Shown here: positions 23,218 to 33,262 of the stretch, one piece after another | Layout of the letters: the number at the start of each line of letters is the position of its first letter | Numbering within the stretch: the stretch's first letter is position 1 | Assembly (NCBI GenBank): GCA_026119855.1 | Contig: JAOWBW010002208.1 | Span: forward strand, 1-64,000 | DNA: 64,000 nt | DNA from: Campanula takesimana | Lineage: Eukaryota > Streptophyta > Magnoliopsida > Asterales > Campanulaceae | Reading direction: 5' to 3' | Program-made: the position numbers and the translations under genes | Notes under the pieces: model-generated | Told to the model about the DNA's origin: nothing | What the model saw: only the letters and a program-made list of their open reading frames with translations | The model's database searches: none

Positions 23218-24762
23218 GTTTCGTAGTAACATGCGCAGCGGAATTAAGAATTTAAAATTTTCATGAAACCCAAAGCCATAGATCCGTTCATATGATTATA
23301 TCAAATACATGCAATATGAATACTAGAATACTAACCCTTGATGCCTTTGTCTTTTAGCCTTTGATCTTGGTGGAGACTTGAAGCTTGATCACAGAGAAAG
23401 CAAGAACACGAACTTCGAAGATGATAAGCTTCACCCTCTAGCGGTATCCACACCTCGAACGAATATCAAGAGCACTTGATCTTGGTTGCTAGACTAAGAT
23501 TATGAAACACACTTTCACAATTATATTGACTATATGGAATTATGAATTCTTGATCTTAGATTCCAAATCACTAATCAAGAATATTGTTCTCTCAATGAAC
23601 TAGGTTAATTAACCTTAATGGCTGGTGAAAAAGACTTTATATAGGTCCTAGTCCTTAACCCTTAAGGACCTAGTAAACCTAAATCCCATCACCCTTAATT
23701 AAGGTAATAATTTCTTGCACAGGAAATCTGGCACGGTCGTGCGCTCTATCTGGCACGGTCGTGCCAATAGGGTCGACAATGCCATCCTTTCGCTGATTAT
23801 TGGCACGGTCGTGCTTTATAATCAGCACGGTCGTGCGTTATATCCAGCACGGTCATGCCACCAGGTTCGAGCCATGCTTCCCTTATGCCGATTATTGGAA
23901 TGGTCGTGCCCTATAATCGGCAAGGTCGTGCCAGACCAGAAAAGGCTCAAATCTTCATAATTCCAATTCAGTCCTTTGGGATTCGTTCTATTTGTGTGTG
24001 GCCCTCTAGGATTACACTATGTTGGCAATGAGTCCAAACATGAACCTATAAGATATGATTAGGTTCTAGCAAACCGTCATACCTACCCAAATAGTGTAAC
24101 TAGATACAAGTTCGCATTCCTTTTAGAACATGTCACAATCCCTTTGTCCACGATGTCATTGAACACAAGTCATGGTCAACAAGTCAACTTGTATTGTTCA
24201 ATACTTTCTCGATTCCGAATATGTTGATAATCCAAATGACATTGATCCAATCAATTCATTTGAGTCCGGCCGAACATTCTCATTAACATCATTCCTACGA
24301 GAGGCCCAAGCTTGACATCTCTCCGAAGAGGGACAAATCCATATAATCTTATTATTCTTCTCTACATGAATCTGATTATGCCAATCATACCCTTTATAAC
24401 TACCCGGTTAAAGGTAGCGTTTGAATATGTCAAACATAATGTTCATCAAGTGGAAGACTATAATAACTTCATGTCTAAGGATTCAAATGAAATAACTAAT
24501 ATGAGCTATATATATATGATATTGACCATGATATAGATCTCGTAAAGCGGGTCATGTCTAGTACTAAACAAGTACCCATAAATCTAACATGATCATCCCA
24601 TGATCATTTAGCCTTTATACTAGTACCAAACATGTACTAGGGACGGAGATTATTATAAGTGAACATGAACAACAATAATAATCAAAACATCTCTTTATTA
24701 ATATGAATAAATGATAACAATTACAAGGTTTATTAAACGTGCCTAGGGAACTAACACCAATA
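23212..24762 (-). repeat. 5' LTR of the minus copia element
   Basis: 1551 bases. Starts TGTAGGGTTTCGTAG on the plus strand. It has eight GCACGGTCGTGC-type boxes (23727-23933), two more than the other LTR because of a 22-base duplication at about 23733-23765. Minus-strand TATATAAA at 23643-23636 lies just downstream of the boxes. Confidence 0.92.
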
Positions 24763-25352
24763 AAGGTCGGGTGAGGAATTTGGCATCTCAAACCTAAGTG
24801 TGACCGGTAAGGTCGGGTGAGGAACTTGGCGTCTCAAGCCTAAGCGTGACCGTTAAGGTCGGGCGAGGAACTTGGCGTCTCAAGCCTAAGCGTGACCAAT
24901 AAGGCCGGGTGAGGAACTTGGCGTCTCAAACCTAAGGGTGACTGTTAAGGTCGGGCAAGGAACTTGGCGTCTCAAACCTAAGGGTGACCGTTAAGGTCGG
25001 GCGAGGAACTTGGCGTCTCAAACCTAAGGGTGACCATTAAGGTCGGGCAAGGAACTTGGCGTCTCAAACCTAAGGGTAACAGTTAAGGTCGGGCAAGGAA
25101 CATGGCGTCTCAAACCTATGGGTGACCATTAAGGTCGGGTGAGGAACTTGGCATCTCAAACCTAAAGGTGACCGATAAGGCCGGGTGAGGAACTTGGCGT
25201 CTCAAACCTAAGGGTGACCGTTAAGGTTGGGCGAGGAACTTGGTGTCTCAAACCTAAGGGTGACCGTTAAGGTCGGGCGAGGAACTTGGCATCTCAAACC
25301 TAAGGGTGACCGTTAAGGTTGGGTGAGGAACTTGGTTTCTCAAACCTAAGGG
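24763..25352 (-). repeat. 46-bp minisatellite, right part
   Basis: About 12-13 units, several identical over most of their length, continuing the array that ends at 16029. Typical unit: GGTCGGGCGAGGAACTTGGC, then GTCTCAAACCTAAGGGTGAC and CGTTAA. Confidence 0.92.
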
Positions 25353-25380
25353 ATTTTTGTGATGGTAGCCTAACCGAAAG

Positions 25381-25910
25381 GGGGACATCTGACATCCTCT
25401 CCCAAAACGTAGGGGAATATCTGTCATTCTCTCCTAAAACGTATGGGAATATCTGTCATTCTCTCCTAAAAATGGTTTTGGTAGGTGGATATCTATCATC
25501 CTTTCCTAAACCTAGGTGGATATCTGTCATCCTATCCTAGAAAATGCTTTGGTAGGTGGATATCTATCATCCTCTCCTAAACCTAGGTGGATATCTGCCA
25601 TCCTATCCTAGAAATGGGACTCGATTCTCATTTGGTTATAATCAGGAGTTGGTCAACTCGACTCTACGGGGTGGTTGACAAGAAAACTAGTCTTACGTCC
25701 GACTAAGGACTGCCGAGGACAAAGGTTTCAACCTAAAATGACTACTTTGGGTCGAGGCTTGGGTCAACTCCATATTTGGGGAGTTTGACGGGAAAACTGG
25801 TCTTACGTCCGACTAAGGACTGCCGGGGACAAAGGCTTTAACCTAAAATGACCACTTTGGGTCAAGGCTCGGGTCAACTCCACACTACGGAATGGTTGAC
25901 ACATTTTCTT
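25381..25910 (-). repeat. two further tandem-repeat tracts
   Basis: 25381-25618: seven copies of a phrase like GATATCTGTCATCCTCTCCT at intervals of about 30-50 bases. 25650-25910: a unit of about 112 bases present just over twice (CTTACGTCCGACTAAGGACT, then GACAAAGG and ACTTTGGGTC). Confidence 0.8.
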
Positions 25911-26199
25911 GATACCGGGGGAGAGCCTAGGGGCGACCTTTAAGACACATTCTGGACGAAAAAGTCCAAGACTTTGGAAAATCATTTTGGGGAGATCAAA
26001 AGCATTTTGCTTGAAACATTGTTTTTGATAAACGATGCCAAATGCGCAAATTTAGAAATGCTTATTTCTAAAGGAAAATCTTTTAACGAAGCATGTTAGT
26101 AATTTTTTTTTTTATTTTAACTTAACCGTGAGGTTTGTTATGCATAAAGTCCTTTGGATTTTGTCCATTCGTCGAAAGTGGTAGGAAATCCATTTGCCG
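25911..26199 (-). other. minus Tat 3' region, no distinct feature
   Basis: No gene or clear repeat seen. Confidence 0.4.
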
Positions 26200-26440
26200 C
26201 CGATGTAGGGACAACCCCAATGTCTTCTTTGTCGCTGATGTTGGGGTAGTCCCATATCCTTGTTGTCGTTGATGTCGGGGTAGCCCCATTTCCTTGTTTT
26301 CGTTGATGTCGGGGTATCCCCATGTCCTCGTTGTCGTTGATGTCGGGGTAGCCCCATGTTCTTGTTGTCATTGATGTGGAGGCAGCCCCATGTTCTTGTT
26401 GTCATCGCTATGGAGGTAGCCCCAATGTCATCCTTTGACC
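26200..26440 (-). repeat. 34-bp tandem repeat, about seven units
   Basis: Unit CGTTGATGTCGGGGTAGCCC-CATGTCCTTGTTGT. Because 34 is not a multiple of 3, the minus-strand open frame across it steps through different peptide versions of the unit; it is not a credible gene. Confidence 0.85.
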
Positions 26441-28154
26441 TTTGGTGTTGACGTGGACCCCTTGTCGTCTTTCGACCTTTGATGATGTTAGGAACCCATC
26501 CCTTTTTCATGATGCACCCTTTCTTTTGCCTAGGTCGCCCTTGCGGGTTTTCAACCTAGGGGGCATCTCTTTTTGCATATTTTATGGCACACCCTGTTTT
26601 TTGCCTAAGTCGCCCTTACGGGTTTTCAACCTAGCGGGCTACTTTTTTTGTGCCTTTTTTTATGAGTGATCCAGCCTACTCGATAGAATGGGTACTTTAA
26701 AGTATTTTTCTTGGAGGAAATATGCAAGAGAATTTTATTTGGGAGAGAGTCCCTTTATGTTGGTGAGCAATGTATCATGAAATGTGAGGAAGCCCTTGCT
26801 TGACAGAATACAAGTGTTTAGCTCTTTCCTAAGATGTAGAGGAGAAGACTTGTCAAGATATTTAAAATTTGCCTTAGTTATTATCATCAAAATGATTGCT
26901 TGAATGGACCATGTTTATTATTAAGTCAAGATTTTAACAAGCAATTAGCCTTAACATATATAAATGTTGTGATCAATTGAGATTAAGATTCGATCAATGG
27001 CATGATCGGAAGAAGAAGGTGTGTCTGGGAAATCGGTCATTGATGGGACCGAGGGAAGAGAACTTGGTCATTTTGAGAGGACCATGGTTTGATGGTTTTG
27101 TTTCTTGTTATGACCGGACCCGAAGGTTACCTACGTTCCCCTCAGTTTGAGGAGCTCAGGTCGCCGTAGTTCGGCCAAGGATCGCCTTTTGCTGGAGTTG
27201 GTGTCCTTTTGAAGGATTTTGTTGCTTTGTTGATGTTGATCACTTTGCTTCCTTGGGATGTCCTTTGGGGTGGACTTTTGCGGTAAACTTGGTGAGCTTT
27301 TGAGGCAGACTTCCTCTTCGCATATATTCATTTCCTTTCCTTCTTTCCATTATTCATTTCTTTTCTCTCTTCTCATCTTTCTTTTTTTTCCTTTTTTCCT
27401 TTTTTTTTTTTTTTTAAGAGAGAGAGAGGGGAAACATTAGCCCCAACTTGCTATCTTTGACATTGGCTCATTTGTAGCCCCTTGGTGGAATGTCTATCAC
27501 TTCTCACTTTGACTTTGAAGATCCGGGAAGTCCTTTGCTTGGTTGCGCACGTGTGCGATCACGGTTGAAACTTGGAGGTGGAGCAACAACATCCTTGCCT
27601 TTTCATTGTCTTGGGATGCCTTTGATGTGCATCAAGAATTTGTATAGGAAAGGTGTATCGGGTAGTGTATCGGGTAGTGTATCAGGAACTGTGTATCGGG
27701 GATGTGTATAGAGGAAGGCTTGCCATTAATGGTTTCTTCATGCCAATTGATCACAACATTTATTCACATCACGATTAATTGTTTGCATTTAGCATTTTTC
27801 ATTTGTGTTAGGTCCATTCGTCTTTAATGAGTCGTCATTGACTAGTATGCTTAGAAGTCAATTCATCATACTGGGGACGTAGCAATCAATTGATAATAAC
27901 AAGCAAGACAATTTCAAGAGTAAATGTATATTGCAAATAATGTCTCAAGTCTAGAGAGAATAGAAGGAAAATGACTCTTTTATTTAGATAACTTTATACA
28001 TACATGTCCCAAGTGTGGACCTCTGTAAAAATGAAAAGACACAGTCCAGGACGTACTTTGGTGAAAATCTAGAACCTACGAAGCTGGAAGACTCTATTTT
28101 TTATTTTATTTTTAGGGATGGGCTCCCATGAAGCATGATGATCCATTTTCTTCC
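26441..28154 (-). other. minus Tat 3' region: conserved boxes and a hairpin motif
   Basis: No gene. Minus-strand boxes with GAAAACCCGCAAGGGCG (26540-26635) match plus-strand 33575-33645, 34440-34460 and 46020-46100. The hairpin motif is at 27173-27130 (minus). 26770-26860 is the reverse complement of 34160-34240. A long pyrimidine run lies at 27383-27415. Confidence 0.65.
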
Positions 28155-28520
28155 TCAATTGTTGGAGGGGTTGTCGGCGGCATATTCCATGTTTTCCACG
28201 GGGAACTCGGGTTCCGTGTCATCGGGAAAGATGTCGCGAGGTCTCCGCTTGGCTTGGTGTTGTAATTGCCGGATTTGTCTACTCATGAGTTGGGAATTTG
28301 CTTTGGCCATCTCCTTTTGGTGATTTCCATTCAAGGTGCATGGCCTTTGTGCATAGCACCCGGCGAGGGTACAATTCTCCATTTGCTGTAGCCGCCTTTG
28401 GGCTTCCGAAGCAAGGGCCTTTTCTTGCAGACGGTGTTCCAATTTTTCGATTTTCTTGCTCATTTGGATGGTTGTCTTGGACGCCAATTCAGATGTGGGG
28501 TCCTTGGTCAATGTTTCCAA
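28155..28520 (-). CDS. hypothetical gag N-terminal fragment of the minus Tat element
   Basis: 121-codon open frame on the minus strand, starting METLTKDPTSEL. It is predicted mostly helical with heptad-like spacing (KKIEKLEHRL, RRLQQMENC) and resembles in style the coiled-coil gag N-terminus at 41000-41090. It lies downstream of a hairpin motif (28834-28769) just as the gag-like ORF at 31481 follows the hairpin at 31242. No capsid or zinc knuckle follows it. Probably a truncated, non-functional gag; moderate doubt that it is coding. Confidence 0.4.
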   Translation of the reverse strand: METLTKDPTSELASKTTIQMSKKIEKLEHRLQEKALASEAQRRLQQMENCTLAGCYAQRPCTLNGNHQKEMAKANSQLMSRQIRQLQHQAKRRPRDIFPDDTEPEFPVENMEYAADNPSNN

Positions 28521-29073
28521 TGGACAGAACCGTGAAGGACCATAGCATATTAAACCTCAAGGTTAAATTATAACCGGGATTTGAGAAGAACGCTTCATTA
28601 GCGGATTGACCTTAAGAAAGATATGATCTTTTATTTTAAGAAAGCTTGATCTCCATTTTTTTTGGAAAGTATATATTTTTTTTATTTGAGTAAAAGACCT
28701 ACACATTTTTTATTCGTTTTCTCTCTTTTTTTTTTTTTTTTAAATAAGGATTGACCGGGCTGAAGTTGCCTACGTTCCCCTCACCACGAGGGAGAGGGTC
28801 CCACGCGATGAGAGGCTCAGGTCACCGTAGTTCGAACGGGTTTATAATTCTAAGAGGAAAAGACGAACATGACTTCAGTTGACTCACTTCAAACGAACTT
28901 TTGGGAAGAGGTGAGTGATTGACTCACTTTTCAAACGGACTTTCTTAGGACAACGGGAAATGGCCTTGAGGGTCCTAACATAAAGGTTATGGGACAAGAA
29001 ACCTCCTTGGCTCGCCGGAACATAGTTGGGATGACATGGGTCAAGACATTACTGGTTTGAGACTAGATGGTAC
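28521..29073 (-). other. minus Tat internal region with hairpin motif
   Basis: No gene. Hairpin motif at 28834-28769 (minus). The last five bases GGTAC (29069-29073) would be the TSD of the + Tat element that starts at 29074. Confidence 0.55.
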
Positions 29074-30193
29074 TGTTAGTACCCGACCTGAAAATTACGC
29101 CAGATTTCAGTCATGTGAGCGCATATACGAAAATCGTCATAACTTTTGACTCTAGATGAATCATGGAACGCACCACATATCAAATAGAACGAGAGAACGA
29201 GACACACAAGACTAAAACGCTTAAATATACTAAATCCTTGGTTTGGCCACGCAGCCACTTCTTCCAAATGGGCCACGCGGGCCGTTTTACCCCTATGCGC
29301 GTTTCCTGACCTAAAAACTTGCCTTCCACGCCAAGTACTCGCAATGGCCGGGCGGCCAGTCTCTCCATCTCCAGAAATATATAAATACGGGTCCTCCCCT
29401 CCTCAAATCAGGCACACAATTTATTCTACGAGTTCCACAGTCAAAACTGACGAGGAAACTCTTAGTTTAAGCCTTTTCGGCAACCTCGAAGCCTCTTCCA
29501 ATCTTAAAGAAGCTTCGATCATAGTTATTTCCGATCAAGGTAAGTCTTCTTACTTTTCTTATTATGTTCGTGTTATGTTCTTAGGCTATTCATTATGTTT
29601 ATGCATCCATATTCATATGTTCTTCATGCGTTCTTCATGTTCTTAGTCTAAATTCATAATATGTGCCATGTTTAGGGTAGCGATCTTCATGTTTACGTGT
29701 TCATTCATATGTTTCATGATGTTCTTATTATCATACTAGATCTAAGATTTATTCTACATAACATACTAGATCTAGGGTTTTAATCCCTATTATGTGCATA
29801 TAACATAGCCTATGATGATCTAGGGTTTCATTAAACCCTAATAAGATCTAGGAACTACTTCCAACCCTAATCTTCCCCCTCTATATGCATGATCCCGCTT
29901 CATCTCTCCCCATTCTAATTCATCAATGAACTACACCGACCTAAGCTTCTCATGATGAGAAGAATGTAGGCAATCTTCGGATCCGGTCTTAATCACTAAC
30001 ACACACACACATATTGATCATGATAGAAAGACCGATTCGTCAGGCAATAGGAGTGATAACATGAATATTCTTCTCTTATTGTAATTTGACCTCCGAACCC
30101 TATTATTCTCATAAATGGTTTTCTCAATGTTTTAACAACAAATAAAACAACGCGGCGACTCTCAATTCTCGATTTTCATCTCACGTATTCACA
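29074..30193 (+). repeat. 5' LTR of the + Tat element
   Basis: Starts TGTTAGTACCCGACCTGAAA, exactly as the LTRs at 38429 and 52048, and ends CGTATTCACA before the PBS. Length 1120. GGCC-ACGC-GGCC boxes lie at about 29246-29360. TATAAATA at 29380-29387 follows them. The hairpin motif is at 29928-29970. The middle diverges strongly from the 38429 LTR. Confidence 0.85.
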
Positions 30194-30194
30194 G

Positions 30195-30212
30195 TGGCGA
30201 CTCTGCTGGGGA
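30195..30212 (+). promoter_or_regulatory. PBS of the + Tat element
   Basis: TGGCGACTCTGCTGGGGA directly after the LTR, identical to 39695-39712. Confidence 0.85.
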
Positions 30213-31480
30213 CTTGTTTTCGAAAAAACCTTTTTTCAAAACTTAAGAGGGTCTAACTTTCATTAACGTCATGATTTTGTGTGTGTTCTAATTGCCCCGC
30301 GCACCCTTTTTCTGCAAATCCGCTTCTAACGATTGCCCGCAGATCTTTGTGTTCATAACATGTTTAAATGTTGTAGATCTGCTCTGGTTATGTTTATTTC
30401 ATGTTTAAACTCTGCTAATATGAATTTTTATGCTAGTGGGCTTCTCTCGTGCATTGCATATCATTCCTAAAAATACGTAATCAAATGGCACACTACCACT
30501 AGTCCGTGTCACACTGCACACCCTACTGGATACTCCGCTGAGTGCAGATTTTGGTGTTCCTGTCGCTTCTATCTTCGTGGCACCCGGGCTATCTAACTCG
30601 CCGTTTTCACTTATGGAGCGGTCGAGGTTAATCCTTGTTCGTTTCTAAACCATGCACTTTGATCGAGTTAAGAACACTTATCAAAACAAGTAATCTTAAT
30701 CTTAACTAAAATCATTCATCATGCTACATGAGTTTACCCTAGATCAACTCTAGTCAACCTTCGACCCGTCTAGGTCAACCTAGTCTACCCTAGATCAAAT
30801 ATAGTTAACCTTCGACCCGCCTAGGTCAACCTACCTATCATTGACCAATCTAGGTGAATCTACCCATGTCTCGACTCTCTTAGGTCAACCCTACCTCAAC
30901 CAACTTAGGTTGACCCGTCTCCGACCCGTCTAGGTCAATCTAGTATACTCTAGATCAACTCTAGTAAACCCTTGACCCGTCTAGGTCAATCCTTCACCTT
31001 GACCCCACCTTTAGTCGAGCTAACCAACCTTAGATGACCTACCTCTTGGCCTACCCATGTCCAACCTTACCCGACTCACTTAAGTCAAAAAACACCTTAC
31101 ATAGGGTCCCCCCACCTTTACTTGACCAAGGACTGAGTCATCTCTCTTTCTTTTTGACCCCTATGGTCATCTTCTATAATACTTATGGTTTTCAAAATCA
31201 CTAACCTCTTCGGTCGCTATCTCATTTGTTTTACTTGACCCGAACTACGGTGACCTGAGCCTCTCATTATGTGGGACCTCCCCCGTATAGTAAGGGGAAC
31301 GTAGGCAGCTACCGGCCCGGTCAAACTTTTAGTCTTTTCATTCAAAGAACATTCCAAAAATACGGAGATCGAGTCCTTTCATAAAAAAATGATTTTATAA
31401 ACAATGCCTTGTCATTAACTATAAGTCTAATTTTATTCAAATACTTAACTTCTCCACCAATCACTACAGAATCCTGCATC
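30213..31480 (+). other. leader of the + Tat element
   Basis: No gene. CCACTAGTCCGTGTCA near 30497 is shared with 40127 in the other Tat element. 30730-31030 is a degenerate repeat of GACCCGTCTAGGTCAACCT and CTAGATCAACTCTAGT. The hairpin motif is at 31242-31307. Confidence 0.65.
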
Positions 31481-32211
31481 ATGTCTACCGAAGGGATTAT
31501 CACAGTCACAATCGAAGCTGCCACCCAAAGTCTCGAGACAACTCTCCATCCCAACACCATTCTCAATGAGCAAGCGGCCAATCTTAACTCCGCTCCCAAC
31601 AAGCAAGAGTCCTTCTACGAGGCCATCCTCAACAAGAAAGCGGCCCACTATGAGACTATCCTCAATGAGCAAGCAACCCTCTTCCGAACCGCTCTCGATG
31701 AATAAGAAGCCTTCTTTGAGACTGTTCTCCTCAAGCAAACAGACCACTTCCAGAAAGTGATGTACAAAGCCCTAAAGGACACCGAGAAACATCTTCAGTC
31801 TGACGTTTATGGCATCTACAACTACCTCAACCGCACTCTCCCTCATGCTCCATTTCAACACCCGTACGCTCCTCAAATGTATGGGTCACCACAGACTTTC
31901 CCCATTGGGATGCCTCCTATGGCTACCCATCAATAAGGAATACCGGTGCCTAAACCACCCTCCAAGATGGTCCGTGACAAGAAGGACAAGTTCGATGATT
32001 TGGGTATGCCATTAGACAAATGCTTCAAAAGTCTAGTTCAAGCCGGAAAGTTATCTCCTCTCCTCGACTTCAAACCAAACTTTGCAAGACAAGACTTGGA
32101 TCCCTCCAAACATTGAAAGTATCACCAATATGTTGGACATGACACCAAGAATTGCCTCCATCTGAAGAGAAAGATCCAAAGCCTCATCGATAGCGGAGCC
32201 ATCACCCGCTA
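31481..32211 (+). pseudogene. gag: Tat gag without capsid, several stops
   Basis: One frame runs from ATG 31481 to the stop at 32209, with internal stops at about 31703, 31934 and 32114. The first third has three imperfect repeats with ILNEQA/ILNKKA cores. The last third is the Tat gag C-terminal module: LGMPLDKCFKSLVQAGKL, then KYHQYVGHDTKNC and LKRKIQSLI. The stop at about 32114 stands where the first zinc-knuckle Cys is expected, consistent with a TGC/TGT to TGA change. The capsid core is missing, as in the minus element at 9600-10798. Confidence 0.7.
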
Positions 32212-32710
32212 AGGGACTACAGGGGCATAAGCAATGTCCGAGCAAGCAAGAAGCTACACTGGGGCTACCTCCTTCTAAAAAAAAAAAGTCTTTCAGTCTT
32301 CGTAGGTTCTAGAGAGTCTTTTAGTCAAAAGTCCACCTCGGACATTAGTCTTTTACTTTTTACTAGCAAAAGCCCACTCCGGACATTAGTTAGATTGTTA
32401 AAGTCCACCTCGGACTAGTCAATTTGAGTCTTTAATAATAAAAGTGTCTTTATTTCTTTTCTCTCTAGACTTGAGACATAATCTTGCATATATACACCAA
32501 CTCTATGAAAATTTATTAATCTTAATTGACAATTGATTGCTATATCTTTATATGACGAATTAATCCCAAATATATTTGTTAATGAAGACTCATTAAAAGG
32601 TAAATGGATCCCCACAAACCATCATACATAACTTAACAAAACAATTAGTCTCAAAATAACAAACGCTTTGATCAATCGAATCGTTTTCTTGTTTTTATAT
32701 ACCTTCTCTA
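32212..32710 (+). other. non-coding, + Tat internal region
   Basis: 32290-32430 has three short repeats of AGTCCACCTCGGACATTAGT type. The rest is AT-rich and featureless. Confidence 0.5.
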
Positions 32711-33262
32711 AACCTACCCCCCTCGTGTACACCCACTGTGTGCACCCTCCATATACATCCCCCTCGTGTTCACCCACTGTGTACACCCTCCATATATCCC
32801 CCTCGTGTACACCCACTGTGTACACCCTCCATATATCCCCCTCGTGTACACCCACTGTGTACACCCTCCATATATCCCCCTCGTGTACACCCACTGTGTG
32901 CACTCTCCATATATTCCACTCGTGTATACCCACTGTGTGCACCCTCCATATATCCCCCTCATGTACACCCACTGTGTACACCCTCTCTACATATATTCCC
33001 CTCGTGTACACCTACTGTGTGCACTCTCCATATATTCCCTCGTGTACACCCATTGTGTACACCCTCTCTACATATATTCCCCTCGTATACACCCACTGTG
33101 TGCACTCTCCATATATTCCCTCGTGTACACCCACTGTGTGCACCCTCCATATATATATCCCTCGTGTACACCCACTATGTGCACCCTCCATATATATCCC
33201 TCGTGTACACCCACTGAGTGCACCCCCCATATATTATTCTCGTGTACACCCGCTGTGTGCGC
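32711..33262 (+). repeat. 39-bp tandem array, about 14 units
   Basis: Unit CCCCCTCGTGTACACCCACT-GTGTACACCCTCCATATAT. Each unit holds two GTGTACAC palindromes and the array is CpG-poor except for TCGTG. Because 39 is divisible by 3 and the unit lacks stops in most frames, long open frames appear on both strands with a 13-residue repeat; I treat these as artefacts. Some units at the right are 2-8 bases longer or shorter. Confidence 0.95.

Larger units (their letters stand above)
16030..24762 (-). mobile_element. minus-strand Ty1/copia element with about 1.5-kb LTRs
   Basis: Two long direct repeats (16030-17551 and 23212-24762) flank a decayed gag-pol on the minus strand. The 5-bp TSD is perfect: AAGGT at 16025-16029 and at 24763-24767. 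The outer end 24761-24762 reads TA where CA is expected, a single change. A PBS for initiator tRNA-Met (TGGTATCAGAG) follows the 5' LTR on the minus strand. The copia lineage is uncertain (Angela/TAR/Tork side rather than SIRE). Confidence 0.92.
9600..29073 (-). mobile_element. minus-strand Ty3/gypsy Tat/Ogre-type assembly (host of later insertions)
   Basis: Reading on the minus strand from 29073 leftward: gag N-terminal ORF (28520-28155), a tandem-repeat-rich 3' region, hairpin motif and PPT (to 15623), LTR (15622-12938), PBS (12936-12920), long leader and gag remnant (to 9600). One LTR is shared by two internal regions, as in tandem or recombined elements. A copia element (16030-24762) interrupts the first internal region and + strand Tat elements border both sides. 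No RT, RNase H or integrase is seen. The Tat/Ogre assignment rests on the TGGCGACTCTG-type PBS and on the gag C-terminal module shared with the element at 38429. Confidence 0.7.

Noticed and set aside
24763..25352. Array of similar units that could be taken for a CRISPR array
   Set aside because: Units are directly adjacent without unique spacers, and the context is a plant retrotransposon.
26112..26510. 132-codon minus-strand open frame
   Set aside because: Falls in the 34-bp repeat; peptide is the repeat read in successive phases.
27258..27440. Small open frames around the poly-T/poly-pyrimidine tract
   Set aside because: Low-complexity peptide, no conservation with the mirrored + Tat copy.
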